This document shows, in pieces, positions 35,338-43,109 of a stretch of DNA of 64,000 bases. Below the pieces are notes generated by a model that saw only the letters and a list, made by a program, of their open reading frames with translations, made no database searches and was not told the DNA's origin. The stretch lies in assembly GCF_003184905.1 (NCBI RefSeq), contig NZ_QFRU01000009.1:72150-136149 (forward strand), written 5' to 3'. Each line of letters starts with the position of its first letter. Position 1 is the stretch's first letter. This DNA comes from Bacillus sp. CGMCC 1.16541. Lineage in GTDB: Bacteria > Bacillota > Bacilli > Bacillales > Bacillaceae_H. A program made the position numbers and the translations under genes.

Positions 35338-35461
35338 AACATACAATGTTATTATTGATTTATATAATAATTGCAGTATATTCTAAATAATAAAGATATG
35401 AAACTAGTTGTCCCTGTGCCTTATCTTAATTTTTAAAAATAATTAAAAGGTTTTCACTCTG

Positions 35462-36112
35462 CTAACTAAACACCTCCCACTTTATTATTGAAAAAAACTT
35501 AATACCAAAATGCACACCATAACCAATTAAGATAACACCTGCTGATAATGTAATCACTCGTAGCAATTGCGTATGAATAAACCGTCTTGTGAAATGAACT
35601 GTAAAAGCAATGTTCATATTCCATAACATAATGCCTACGATGATACATATACTTGCGATGCTTGCTTGTAAAAGGGTATATGAATGGACCATATGACTTA
35701 ACGTGGAGCCATAAACACCAAACCAAAAAACAATGTTGATTGGATTTGTTAAGGCAATGAAGAACCCTGATGCATAGGATCGTTGCGCGGTGGTTGGATG
35801 TCCTTCTTCAAACAGAAATGCATGAGAAGCGGCTTGTCTCATACTTTGTATCCCTATGTATACTAGCATTAAACATCCAGCTCCATACAAAAAAAGTGTC
35901 ACAACGTCTTTTTGTATAAAAGGAGCTAGTCCAATTAAAATGAACAACATAAATAATACATCTGCACTCATTCCACCTAAGCCAACCAGCCATGCCGACC
36001 AAAACCCACCTGATATGCCACGCTTGATCATTTCAATATTAATAGGTCCTACAGGTGCTGCTAAGCTAATACCAAGTACAAGGTGGTGAATGGCAATTAA
36101 CATCCACTCCAT
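35462..36112 (-). CDS. LysE/RhtB family amino-acid exporter
   Basis: 216 aa with six membrane helices. Seen: LGISLAAPVGPINIEMIKRG, the LysE signature; GLGGMSADVLFMLF; FIALTNPINIVFWFGVYG. Probably exports an amino acid or derivative; substrate unknown. GGAGGGATTG precedes the start. Divergent from the operon at 36244. Confidence 0.9.
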   Translation of the reverse strand: MEWMLIAIHHLVLGISLAAPVGPINIEMIKRGISGGFWSAWLVGLGGMSADVLFMLFILIGLAPFIQKDVVTLFLYGAGCLMLVYIGIQSMRQAASHAFLFEEGHPTTAQRSYASGFFIALTNPINIVFWFGVYGSTLSHMVHSYTLLQASIASICIIVGIMLWNMNIAFTVHFTRRFIHTQLLRVITLSAGVILIGYGVHFGIKFFSIIKWEVFS

Positions 36113-36243
36113 TTTTCAATCCCTCCAAAACTTGTCCATAGTTATATGTATGGACAGGTATCATGAAATTAGAAGTAGAAATGGCTCATATTCTGCTTTT
36201 TCTTTTAATACACATGTATCGTTAAGCTGAAAGAGGAGGTTAT

Positions 36244-37011
36244 ATGTTGAAAACATCCTTTATTTACACTGAACAAGAAATTAATGAAGCAACAAATATT
36301 CCCGAGTGGGGAAAAACTGTGTTTGAATCATTCAAGCGTGATTTAGTGTCAGAATCCGCACCATTTCCATGCGTACTTGGAGTAGAGGGGTTTAAACATA
36401 ACTTGCTTAGATTTGGTTTTTGCACTTCCCCGTACGATAAAAAAGAAATTAAACAATGCGCGCAAGCATTAACACAATATTTACAAGAGTTTCGTTCCCT
36501 TGGCCGATATACATCTTTTGTGATGTTTTTTGAGCCAACTGAAACAAAACCAATGGAAGACTATGAAAAAATGTTTTGGGACACATTACAACATTTACAT
36601 GAACTTGACGAAGAAGAATGGCCAGAGGATATTCCAAACCATCCTAGTGATCCTTTATGGGAATTTTGTTTTGGTGGTGAACCGATCTTTGTAGTGTGCA
36701 ATACACCAGCTCACCATTTAAGAAAAAGTCGAAGAAGTGATACCTTCATGATTACCTTTCAACCACGTTGGGTATTTGAAGGAATTAGAGAAGATACAAA
36801 GGTGGGGAAATCAGTTAAAAAGTTAGTTCGCCATCGTTTAACAACCTACGACACAGTCGCTCCACACCCTGAACTTGGCTGGTATGGAAACGCTCAGAAT
36901 CGTGAATGGAAACAATATTTCCTTCATGATACAAACGATGAGACAACAAAGAAATGCCCATTTCATTCAAAAAGGAGTGAGCTATATGCAAGTAAAAAAA
37001 GCCTCTATTAA
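36244..37011 (+). CDS. YqcI/YcgG family protein
   Basis: 255 aa, soluble. The family is widespread and uncharacterised; typical blocks seen are FPCVLGVEGFKHNLLRFGFC, NHPSDPLWEFCFGGEPIFVVCNTPAHHLRKSR and FQPRWVFEGI. Cys-rich around residues 60 and 145. It is the first gene of a probable operon with a cupin (overlap 26 bases), an isochorismatase-like hydrolase and perhaps a GNAT. GAGGAGG upstream of ATG, close spacing; TTG 36247 is an alternative. Confidence 0.85.
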   Translation: MLKTSFIYTEQEINEATNIPEWGKTVFESFKRDLVSESAPFPCVLGVEGFKHNLLRFGFCTSPYDKKEIKQCAQALTQYLQEFRSLGRYTSFVMFFEPTETKPMEDYEKMFWDTLQHLHELDEEEWPEDIPNHPSDPLWEFCFGGEPIFVVCNTPAHHLRKSRRSDTFMITFQPRWVFEGIREDTKVGKSVKKLVRHRLTTYDTVAPHPELGWYGNAQNREWKQYFLHDTNDETTKKCPFHSKRSELYASKKSLY

Positions 37012-37294
37012 AAAAGGAGTAGGCGGAGGTTTTGAAGAAGTAGTAAATGATTTACTCCCAGCACAAACAGGATATGTAGAAGTTCAGTGGGATATCCCTC
37101 ATCAAGAGCATCCAACACACACCCATCCAACTGATGAGATTCTACACATCCTAGAAGGATCTGTGTACTTTTCAGTTGAAGACGAAACGGTTTTATGTGA
37201 AGCAGGCGACCGTATTTATCTCCCAAAAGAAACGAAACATTCATCAAAAGCTGGCTCGTCAGGCTGTAAGTATGTTATTTCCATTCAAAAATAA
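36986..37294 (+). CDS. Cupin domain protein
   Basis: 102 aa single cupin barrel. Metal-binding motif 1: HPTHTHPTDEILHILEG (His, His, Glu); motif 2: GDRIYLPKETKHSS (His). Start 36986 has AAAGGAG eight bases upstream and lies inside the end of the YqcI-family gene, indicating translational coupling. Function unknown. Confidence 0.85.
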   Translation: MQVKKASIKKGVGGGFEEVVNDLLPAQTGYVEVQWDIPHQEHPTHTHPTDEILHILEGSVYFSVEDETVLCEAGDRIYLPKETKHSSKAGSSGCKYVISIQK

Positions 37295-37313
37295 GAATAA
37301 AAGGAGATAGGAA

Positions 37314-37901
37314 ATGACGAAATCGCGCCCACTTTTATTAGTAATTGATGTGCAAAAAGGGTTTAATCACGCTGCATGGGGATCTCGTAATAACAAGCAC
37401 GCTGAAACAAATATGTTGAAACTAATCCAAACGTGGAGGCATAAAGATTACCCAATCATTCATGTACAACATGCTTCACAAAACCCAGATTCTCCTTTGC
37501 ATCCAAGTACGCCTGGTTTTCAATTTAAAGATGGATTTGGTCCAATTGAGGATGAATACTTAATTCGCAAGCAACAGAATAGCTGTTTTATAGGAACAGA
37601 GCTTGATAATTACTTAAAATCCAATGGCTATGACACGCTTGTCCTAGTCGGATTAACGACGAATCATTGTGTATCCACAACTGCTCGAATGGCTGGCAAC
37701 CTAGGATATCGCACATACGTTGTGCATGATGCTACTGCATGCTTTGAATTAGCCGCTTATGATCGCACTGCACACTTTGAAGCAGAAGTTGTTCATCAAC
37801 TATCACTCTCATCTCTTCATGGAGAGTTCGCTACAGTTGTATCAACAGATGATGTGATGCAAGTTGTAAAATCGTTTGAGATGCAAGAGCTTAAAAAGTA
37901 A
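37314..37901 (+). CDS. Isochorismatase-like cysteine hydrolase
   Basis: 195 aa. Catalytic triad of the family: Asp in LLVIDVQKGF, Lys in the middle (RKQQNSCF region), Cys in GLTTNHCVSTTARMA. Hydrolyses an amide or vinyl-ether bond; nicotinamidase-like and N-carbamoyl hydrolases share the fold. Twenty bases after the cupin with AAAGGAG, so same operon. Substrate unknown. Confidence 0.88.
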   Translation: MTKSRPLLLVIDVQKGFNHAAWGSRNNKHAETNMLKLIQTWRHKDYPIIHVQHASQNPDSPLHPSTPGFQFKDGFGPIEDEYLIRKQQNSCFIGTELDNYLKSNGYDTLVLVGLTTNHCVSTTARMAGNLGYRTYVVHDATACFELAAYDRTAHFEAEVVHQLSLSSLHGEFATVVSTDDVMQVVKSFEMQELKK

Positions 37902-37921
37902 AAATACACATACATGTTATG

Positions 37922-37955
37922 TAGCAGCTGAGCTCATATAGTCGGCTTTTTTTAT
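37922..37955 (+). terminator. Terminator before the GNAT gene
   Basis: AGCTGA (37927-37932) / TCGGCT followed by seven Ts; short stem. It may give partial readthrough into the GNAT gene. Confidence 0.55.
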
Positions 37956-38015
37956 TGCAATTTTTAGTAGAGCTAGTAAAATGAAAGAATATTGTCACAT
38001 AAAGGAGTTTTCACC

Positions 38016-38513
38016 ATGGTCATCATTCGACAAGCAAAGCAAGAAGATTTAGCAAGTCTCGTTGATATTTACAATCAATCTGTTCTACAAAGTGCTGCTA
38101 CATTTGATTTAAGTCCAGTCTCTATTGAAGATCGCCAAAGCTGGTTTCATACTCATCAAGACCCACAATTTCCACTCATTGTTGCAGAAAAAGATGGCGT
38201 AGTCGCAGGGTATGCTTCTTTATCTACTTACCGTGAGAAAGAGGCCTATAAACGCACAACAGAAATCTCGATTTATGTCGATGGAAATCAACAAGGGCAT
38301 GGACTTGGCAAAAAGTTAATGATAGCCATTCTAGACCTTGCTAAACAATTAAACTATCATGTGGTGATTGCTGGGATTACAAAAGGAAATGATAAAAGTA
38401 TTAAAATGCACAAACAATTTGGATTTACGTTCTGTGGAGAATTTAGAGAAGTTGGGTACAAGTTTGATCAATGGCATGATGTTCTCTTCTACCAATTAGT
38501 CTTTAACAATTAA
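38016..38513 (+). CDS. GNAT N-acetyltransferase, phosphinothricin-acetyltransferase-like
   Basis: 165 aa. Seen: IRQAKQEDLASLVDIYNQSV start, YASLSTYREKEAY, EISIYVDGNQQGHGLGKKL (acetyl-CoA-binding Q-x-x-G-x-G), and the C-terminal FCGEFREVGYKFDQWHDVLFYQL typical of the Pat/Bar-type GNATs. Acetylates an amino-acid-like amine; a methionine sulfoximine/phosphinothricin type is plausible. Start 38016 with AAAGGAG; the reading frame to 37992 is unlikely. Confidence 0.87.
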   Translation: MVIIRQAKQEDLASLVDIYNQSVLQSAATFDLSPVSIEDRQSWFHTHQDPQFPLIVAEKDGVVAGYASLSTYREKEAYKRTTEISIYVDGNQQGHGLGKKLMIAILDLAKQLNYHVVIAGITKGNDKSIKMHKQFGFTFCGEFREVGYKFDQWHDVLFYQLVFNN

Positions 38514-38528
38514 AAATGATACATGCAC

Positions 38529-38564
38529 AAAACCCTGTTTCCTTAGAAAGAAGACAGGGTTTTT
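38529..38564 (+). terminator. Terminator
   Basis: AAAACCCTGT / ACAGGGTTTT followed by Ts. Confidence 0.8.
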
Positions 38565-38639
38565 AATCATTTTAACGCTATATTTTCTCTTATAACGAAT
38601 TAAACATCATTTTTTATTAGAATTTTCTGATATTTATAT

Positions 38640-38653
38640 TGACAACGCTTACA
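38640..38653 (+). promoter_or_regulatory. CcpA cre-like site at cstA
   Basis: TGACAACGCTTACA differs at one position from the cre consensus TGWAANCGNTNWCA, and overlaps a TTGACA (38639-38644). This position would allow glucose repression of cstA. Confidence 0.55.
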
Positions 38654-38708
38654 TATATTGGTTAAGATTTCCTTGTATAAAAACAAGCAGTTATAAGGGG
38701 GAGTTTGA

Positions 38709-40454
38709 GTGAATTCGCTTTGGTTAGCCATTATTGGAATGATTGTATTCGCACTTGGTTACCGCTATTATTCAAAATTTATAGCGGAGAAGATTTATCG
38801 TCTGGATCCTAATTTTGTAACACCTGCTCATCAATTTGAAGATGGTGTAGATTTTGTGCCCACAAAAAAGGTTGTTTTGTGGGGACATCACTTTTCGTCC
38901 GTTGCGGGTGCTTCTCCCATCATTGGTCCAGCTATTGCCGTCTACTGGGGGTGGTTACCAGCATTTTTATGGGTCATCCTAGGCACAGTATTTGCAGCGG
39001 GGGTACACGATTTTGGAACTCTTGTCTTATCAGTTCGAAATAAAGGTCAGTCGATCGGAACGATTACAAACCGATTAATTGGACGACGTGCCAAGTTGCT
39101 TTTTCTTTTCATTATTCTCATTCTTGTATTAATGGTTAACGCTGTATTTGCATGGGTTATCTCAAATCTTTTTGTTCAGTTTCCAGCCGCTGTATTGCCA
39201 ATCTTCATTGAGATTCCGTTAGCTATTTGGATTGGATATGCTGTATACAAAGGAAAAAGAGAGATGCTCATTCCTTCCGTTATTGCACTTATTATTATGT
39301 ATGGAACTGCTGTTTTAAGCAGTAAAATACCAGCTCTTCAAATTGACTTAGTCAGCTATTTTGGTGGAGCGGAGAACACTGTACTATTTGGTTTAAACGG
39401 TGTATCAATGGCCTTTTTTGTCTGGATTGTGATTTTAATGATTTACTGTTACATTGCCTCTACCTTACCAGTTTGGAAACTACTACAACCTCGCGATTAC
39501 ATAAATTCTCATCAATTAGTTGTTGGACTTGTGATGCTTTATGCAGGCTTGTTATTCTTACGTCCAGAGATTACAGCACCTATGACAAATAGTGATGCAA
39601 ATGACGTTTCATGGTTTCCTCTATTGTTTATTACAATTGCTTGCGGTGCGATTTCAGGATTTCATGGCCTCGTCGCTTCAGGTACATCTTCAAAGCAATT
39701 GGATAAAGAAACCGATGCACGCTTCGTAGGATATTTAGGTTCAGTTGGAGAAGGTGTCCTTGCCTTAATCTCCATTATTGCAGTCACAACTGTGTTTGCA
39801 ACGGCAGCTGACTTTAAAGAAGCATATGGTAGTTTTGCTGCAGCAAGTGCAGGTGGGATGGGGAACTTCATTAATGGAGCCGCTCAATTAGCAACCGGTA
39901 TTTTTATTCCTGCGGATATTGCTCGAACAATTGTTACTGTTATTGTAGTCAGCTTTGCAGCGACAAGCTTGGATACATCTGTTCGTCTTATGCGTTACAT
40001 CATCTCTGAAATTGGTAGCGAGTACAACTTCAAGCCATTAACTAAAACACATGTGGCGACATCAGTTGCCGTCTTTACGAGTGCAGCACTTGTTCTTATC
40101 CCTAAAGGTCCAAATGGATTTGGTTCAGGTGGATACTTACTATGGCCACTTTTCGGTACGAGTAATCAGCTTCTTGCTGGCATTAGTTTACTACTTATTT
40201 CTATTTGGCTGAAACGTCAAGGCCGAAACTTCCTTGTCACATTCATTCCAATGGTCTTTGTACTGACCATGACTGTTTGGGCAATGGTTCAACAAGTTGT
40301 CTTTCAATGGTCAGGTATCGGTGACACAGATGCGAACATGCTTTTATTCATACTTGGAGGGATGATCTTAGCCTTCGTCTTTTGGATTTTACTTGAAGCA
40401 TTTGCTGTATTCTCAAAAAAAGAACCGACACCACCAGTTGATTCGAACATGTAG
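38709..40454 (+). CDS. cstA: Carbon starvation protein CstA
   Basis: 581 aa, about 16 membrane helices. Seen: FVPTKKVVLWGHHFSSVAGA, the CstA hallmark; IIGPAIAVYWGWLPA; HGLVASGTSSKQL. CstA proteins import peptides or pyruvate during carbon starvation. GTG 38709 is the start, with AAGGGGGAG six bases upstream. A cre-like site precedes it. Confidence 0.93.
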   Translation: MNSLWLAIIGMIVFALGYRYYSKFIAEKIYRLDPNFVTPAHQFEDGVDFVPTKKVVLWGHHFSSVAGASPIIGPAIAVYWGWLPAFLWVILGTVFAAGVHDFGTLVLSVRNKGQSIGTITNRLIGRRAKLLFLFIILILVLMVNAVFAWVISNLFVQFPAAVLPIFIEIPLAIWIGYAVYKGKREMLIPSVIALIIMYGTAVLSSKIPALQIDLVSYFGGAENTVLFGLNGVSMAFFVWIVILMIYCYIASTLPVWKLLQPRDYINSHQLVVGLVMLYAGLLFLRPEITAPMTNSDANDVSWFPLLFITIACGAISGFHGLVASGTSSKQLDKETDARFVGYLGSVGEGVLALISIIAVTTVFATAADFKEAYGSFAAASAGGMGNFINGAAQLATGIFIPADIARTIVTVIVVSFAATSLDTSVRLMRYIISEIGSEYNFKPLTKTHVATSVAVFTSAALVLIPKGPNGFGSGGYLLWPLFGTSNQLLAGISLLLISIWLKRQGRNFLVTFIPMVFVLTMTVWAMVQQVVFQWSGIGDTDANMLLFILGGMILAFVFWILLEAFAVFSKKEPTPPVDSNM

Positions 40455-40470
40455 CCTCACATAACCTAAC

Positions 40471-40506
40471 GATCCTTTGGCTACTTAATAGTCAAGGGAT
40501 CTTGTT
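40471..40506 (+). terminator. Terminator of cstA
   Basis: GATCCTTTGGCTA (40471-40483) / TAGTCAAGGGATC (40489-40501), two G-U pairs, then TTGTTT. Confidence 0.7.
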
Positions 40507-40533
40507 TCACCAACTTGAAAAGGAGCATTACAA

Positions 40534-40797
40534 ATGGACTTGTTACAGAAAATGAAACAAATGATTCATATTTATGATGAAATTTTAAAACAACCACACC
40601 GAACAGAAATAGCAAGAGAGTTAAGAGATGAAGAAGATTTATTTATTTTACTTTGCTTTTCAGAAATGCTTGGACTCCCCAATCCTGCCTTTTATTACAC
40701 ACTTGAATTATATCCGCTCATTATTGAACGTTTTCACGAATGGCATGTACGTATGGGAATCGAAAAGTCACCGCTTGATGGAATTCGCTGTTGCTAA
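40534..40797 (+). CDS. Small protein ending in Cys-Cys, partner of an ArsA-family ATPase
   Basis: 87 aa, helical, acidic in the middle, ending GIRCC directly before the stop. I recall a family named cory-CC-star with this feature and neighbour; the name is from memory. A C-terminal Cys pair next to an ArsA/Get3-type ATPase suggests metal or substrate hand-over, but that is inference. AAAGGAGC upstream; 14 bases separate it from the ATPase start, so they are co-translated. Confidence 0.75.
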   Translation: MDLLQKMKQMIHIYDEILKQPHRTEIARELRDEEDLFILLCFSEMLGLPNPAFYYTLELYPLIIERFHEWHVRMGIEKSPLDGIRCC

Positions 40798-40811
40798 AAG
40801 GAGGGAATAAC

Positions 40812-41762
40812 ATGGAGATATTACATAAGAAAATTATTTTTGTTGGTGGAAAAGGTGGCGTAGGAAAGTCAACGACAGCCTCCTCAATTGCTTATCTTTT
40901 ATCAACAAAAGGAAAACGCGTATTATTAGTGTCTACAGATCCTGCTCATAACATTGGAGATGTTTTTCATGTACAGCCAAAAGAAGATATTGTCTCCATT
41001 CAGCCTAATCTAGATTTACTTGAAATTGATTCAACAAAAGAATCAAAACGCTACATTTCTACTGTAAAAGATAATCTAAGAGGATTGGTAAAAGCAACAA
41101 TGATCGATGAAGTGAACCGACAAATTGACCTTGCAAGTGCTTCTCCTGGAGCGGATGAGGCCGCGTTATTTGATCGCATTACATCGCTTATCCTATCAGA
41201 GCGTCATCATTACGACACCATTGTATTTGATACAGCACCAACCGGACACACCATTCGTCTTTTGACCCTTCCGGAGCTTATGAATGTTTGGATTAATGGC
41301 TTGCTAGATCGGCGCAAAAAGGTACAAGATCATTACAGCCAACTTTTAAATGACGGTGAACCAATTGAAGATCCAATCTATGAGAAATTACAAGAGCGCA
41401 AAAAGAAATTTACAGCAGTAAGAGACGTGTTGCTTGATTTATCACTAACAGGATACACCTTTGTATTAAATGCTGAGAGATTACCGATCTTAGAAACAAA
41501 AAAAGCAGTTCAGACATTAGCTCATCACCATATTCATGTTTCTACCATTATTGTCAACAAAGTGATTCCTTCTCATGCAGACGGTTCATTCATGCATAAA
41601 AGGCGTGAGTGTGAGCAGCCATATCTAGATGAAATTCAAGCGACATTTACAGCACAACAAGTGATTTCATTGCCGCTATTTGAGCACGACATCTCAACGT
41701 TTAATCACTTACAAACATTTTCTTCAATCGTAGATAATCAGTTTTCTGTCTATTCGAATTAA
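40812..41762 (+). CDS. ArsA/Get3-family ATPase
   Basis: 316 aa, single-domain. Seen: deviant Walker A GGKGGVGKSTTAS, switch I VSTDPAHNIGDVF, and signature FDTAPTGHTIRLLTLP. The ArsA family includes arsenite-pump ATPases and the tail-anchored-protein chaperone Get3. No arsenite permease, arsR or arsD is nearby, so arsenic resistance is unlikely. It is translated right after the Cys-Cys-ending protein. Start 40812 with AAAGGAGGG seven bases upstream. Confidence 0.85.
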   Translation: MEILHKKIIFVGGKGGVGKSTTASSIAYLLSTKGKRVLLVSTDPAHNIGDVFHVQPKEDIVSIQPNLDLLEIDSTKESKRYISTVKDNLRGLVKATMIDEVNRQIDLASASPGADEAALFDRITSLILSERHHYDTIVFDTAPTGHTIRLLTLPELMNVWINGLLDRRKKVQDHYSQLLNDGEPIEDPIYEKLQERKKKFTAVRDVLLDLSLTGYTFVLNAERLPILETKKAVQTLAHHHIHVSTIIVNKVIPSHADGSFMHKRRECEQPYLDEIQATFTAQQVISLPLFEHDISTFNHLQTFSSIVDNQFSVYSN

Positions 41763-41951
41763 CAGACAATGATTGACTTTTTGTTTCTAGTTTCGTAGTA
41801 TGTAAGGAATATTTATTATTATTTTAATTGAGATATAGTTTGAAATTGTTTAAATGTTTTTAAAAATAATCCTATACATCTTGTAACATTATTCCATCTA
41901 GTTATACAATAGAGATAAATATTTATAAGCTAACAGCAAGGAGATATAGCC

Positions 41952-43025
41952 ATGAAAGATTACACAATCGATATTACACTAAGCGAAACACGAAAAGAGA
42001 AACCAGTAGCTGAACAACTTCAGTTCGGAAAAACATTTACAGATCATATGTTCATTATGGACTATACAGCAGGAAAAGGGTGGCATGATGCGCGTATTGT
42101 TCCGTATCAACCGTTGATTTTAGATCCTGCTGCGATGGTTTTTCACTACGGACAATCTGTATTTGAAGGATTAAAAGCATATGTAACAAAAGACGAAGAA
42201 GTTCTTTTATTTAGACCTGACAAAAACATGGAGCGTTTAAATCGTTCAAACGATCGTTTATGTATTCCTAGAATTGATGAAGAGTTTGCAATTGAGGCGT
42301 TAAAACAGTTGATTTCTGTTGATCGTGATTGGATTCCGACTGCAGAAGGCACTTCTCTTTACATTCGTCCATTCGTTATCTCAACAGAACCATTTTTAGG
42401 AGTTGCACCATCTAGTCGTTATCAATTTATTATCATTTTATCACCTGTAGGATCTTACTATAAAGAAGGCATTTCCCCAGTTAAAATTGCGGTAGAAAGT
42501 GAATTTGTTCGAGCAGTATTAGGTGGAACAGGTACAGCTAAAACAGGTGGAAACTATGCAGCTAGCTTAAAGGCACAACAGGTTTCAAGTGAAAAAGGTT
42601 ACTCACAAGTTTTGTGGTTAGACGGCGTAGAGCGCAAATACATTGAAGAAGTAGGAAGCATGAATATCTTCTTTAAAATCAATGGAGAAGTGGTAACACC
42701 TGCGTTAAATGGAAGTATTTTAGAAGGCGTTACGCGAAACTCTATTTTAAACTTACTGAAGCACTGGGACGTTCCTGTCGTAGAACGCCGCATTTCGATT
42801 GATGAAGTGTATGAAGCAGCTAAAAAAGGTCAATTAGAAGAAGCATTCGGAACGGGAACAGCAGCCGTTATTTCACCAATTGGGGAACTATTTATGAAAG
42901 AAGAGGAATTAATCATTAATAATGGTCAAACGGGTGAATTATCGAAAAAGTTGTATGACACACTAACAGGCATTCAAACAGGAAAAGCAATTGATCCGTT
43001 TGGTTGGGTCATAAAAGTAAATTAA
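41952..43025 (+). CDS. ilvE: Branched-chain amino-acid aminotransferase
   Basis: 357 aa, fold-type IV PLP enzyme. Seen: HYGQSVFEGLKAY, YIRPFVISTEPFLGV, AKTGGNYAASLKAQ (with the PLP Lys), LDGVERKYIEEVGSMN, and FGTGTAAVISPIG. Catalyses the last step of Ile/Leu/Val synthesis and the first of their breakdown. The leader 41763-41951 has TTGTAA-N18-TACAAT as a possible promoter but no T-box. Monocistronic. Confidence 0.94.
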   Translation: MKDYTIDITLSETRKEKPVAEQLQFGKTFTDHMFIMDYTAGKGWHDARIVPYQPLILDPAAMVFHYGQSVFEGLKAYVTKDEEVLLFRPDKNMERLNRSNDRLCIPRIDEEFAIEALKQLISVDRDWIPTAEGTSLYIRPFVISTEPFLGVAPSSRYQFIIILSPVGSYYKEGISPVKIAVESEFVRAVLGGTGTAKTGGNYAASLKAQQVSSEKGYSQVLWLDGVERKYIEEVGSMNIFFKINGEVVTPALNGSILEGVTRNSILNLLKHWDVPVVERRISIDEVYEAAKKGQLEEAFGTGTAAVISPIGELFMKEEELIINNGQTGELSKKLYDTLTGIQTGKAIDPFGWVIKVN

Positions 43026-43044
43026 ACTTGATGTGACATAAGGG

Positions 43045-43083
43045 AAAGAGGTAGTATGTAAAAAACAGTACTACCTCTTTTTA
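43045..43083 (+). terminator. Terminator of ilvE
   Basis: Perfect AAAGAGGTAGTA / TACTACCTCTTT followed by Ts. Confidence 0.85.
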
Positions 43084-43109
43084 ATTTCAAATAGAAAGAT
43101 TGTGAAACA

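Noticed and set aside
41763..41951. T-box leader upstream of ilvE
   Set aside because: No T-box sequence, specifier loop or terminator pair was visible; only AT-rich promoter-like sequence.
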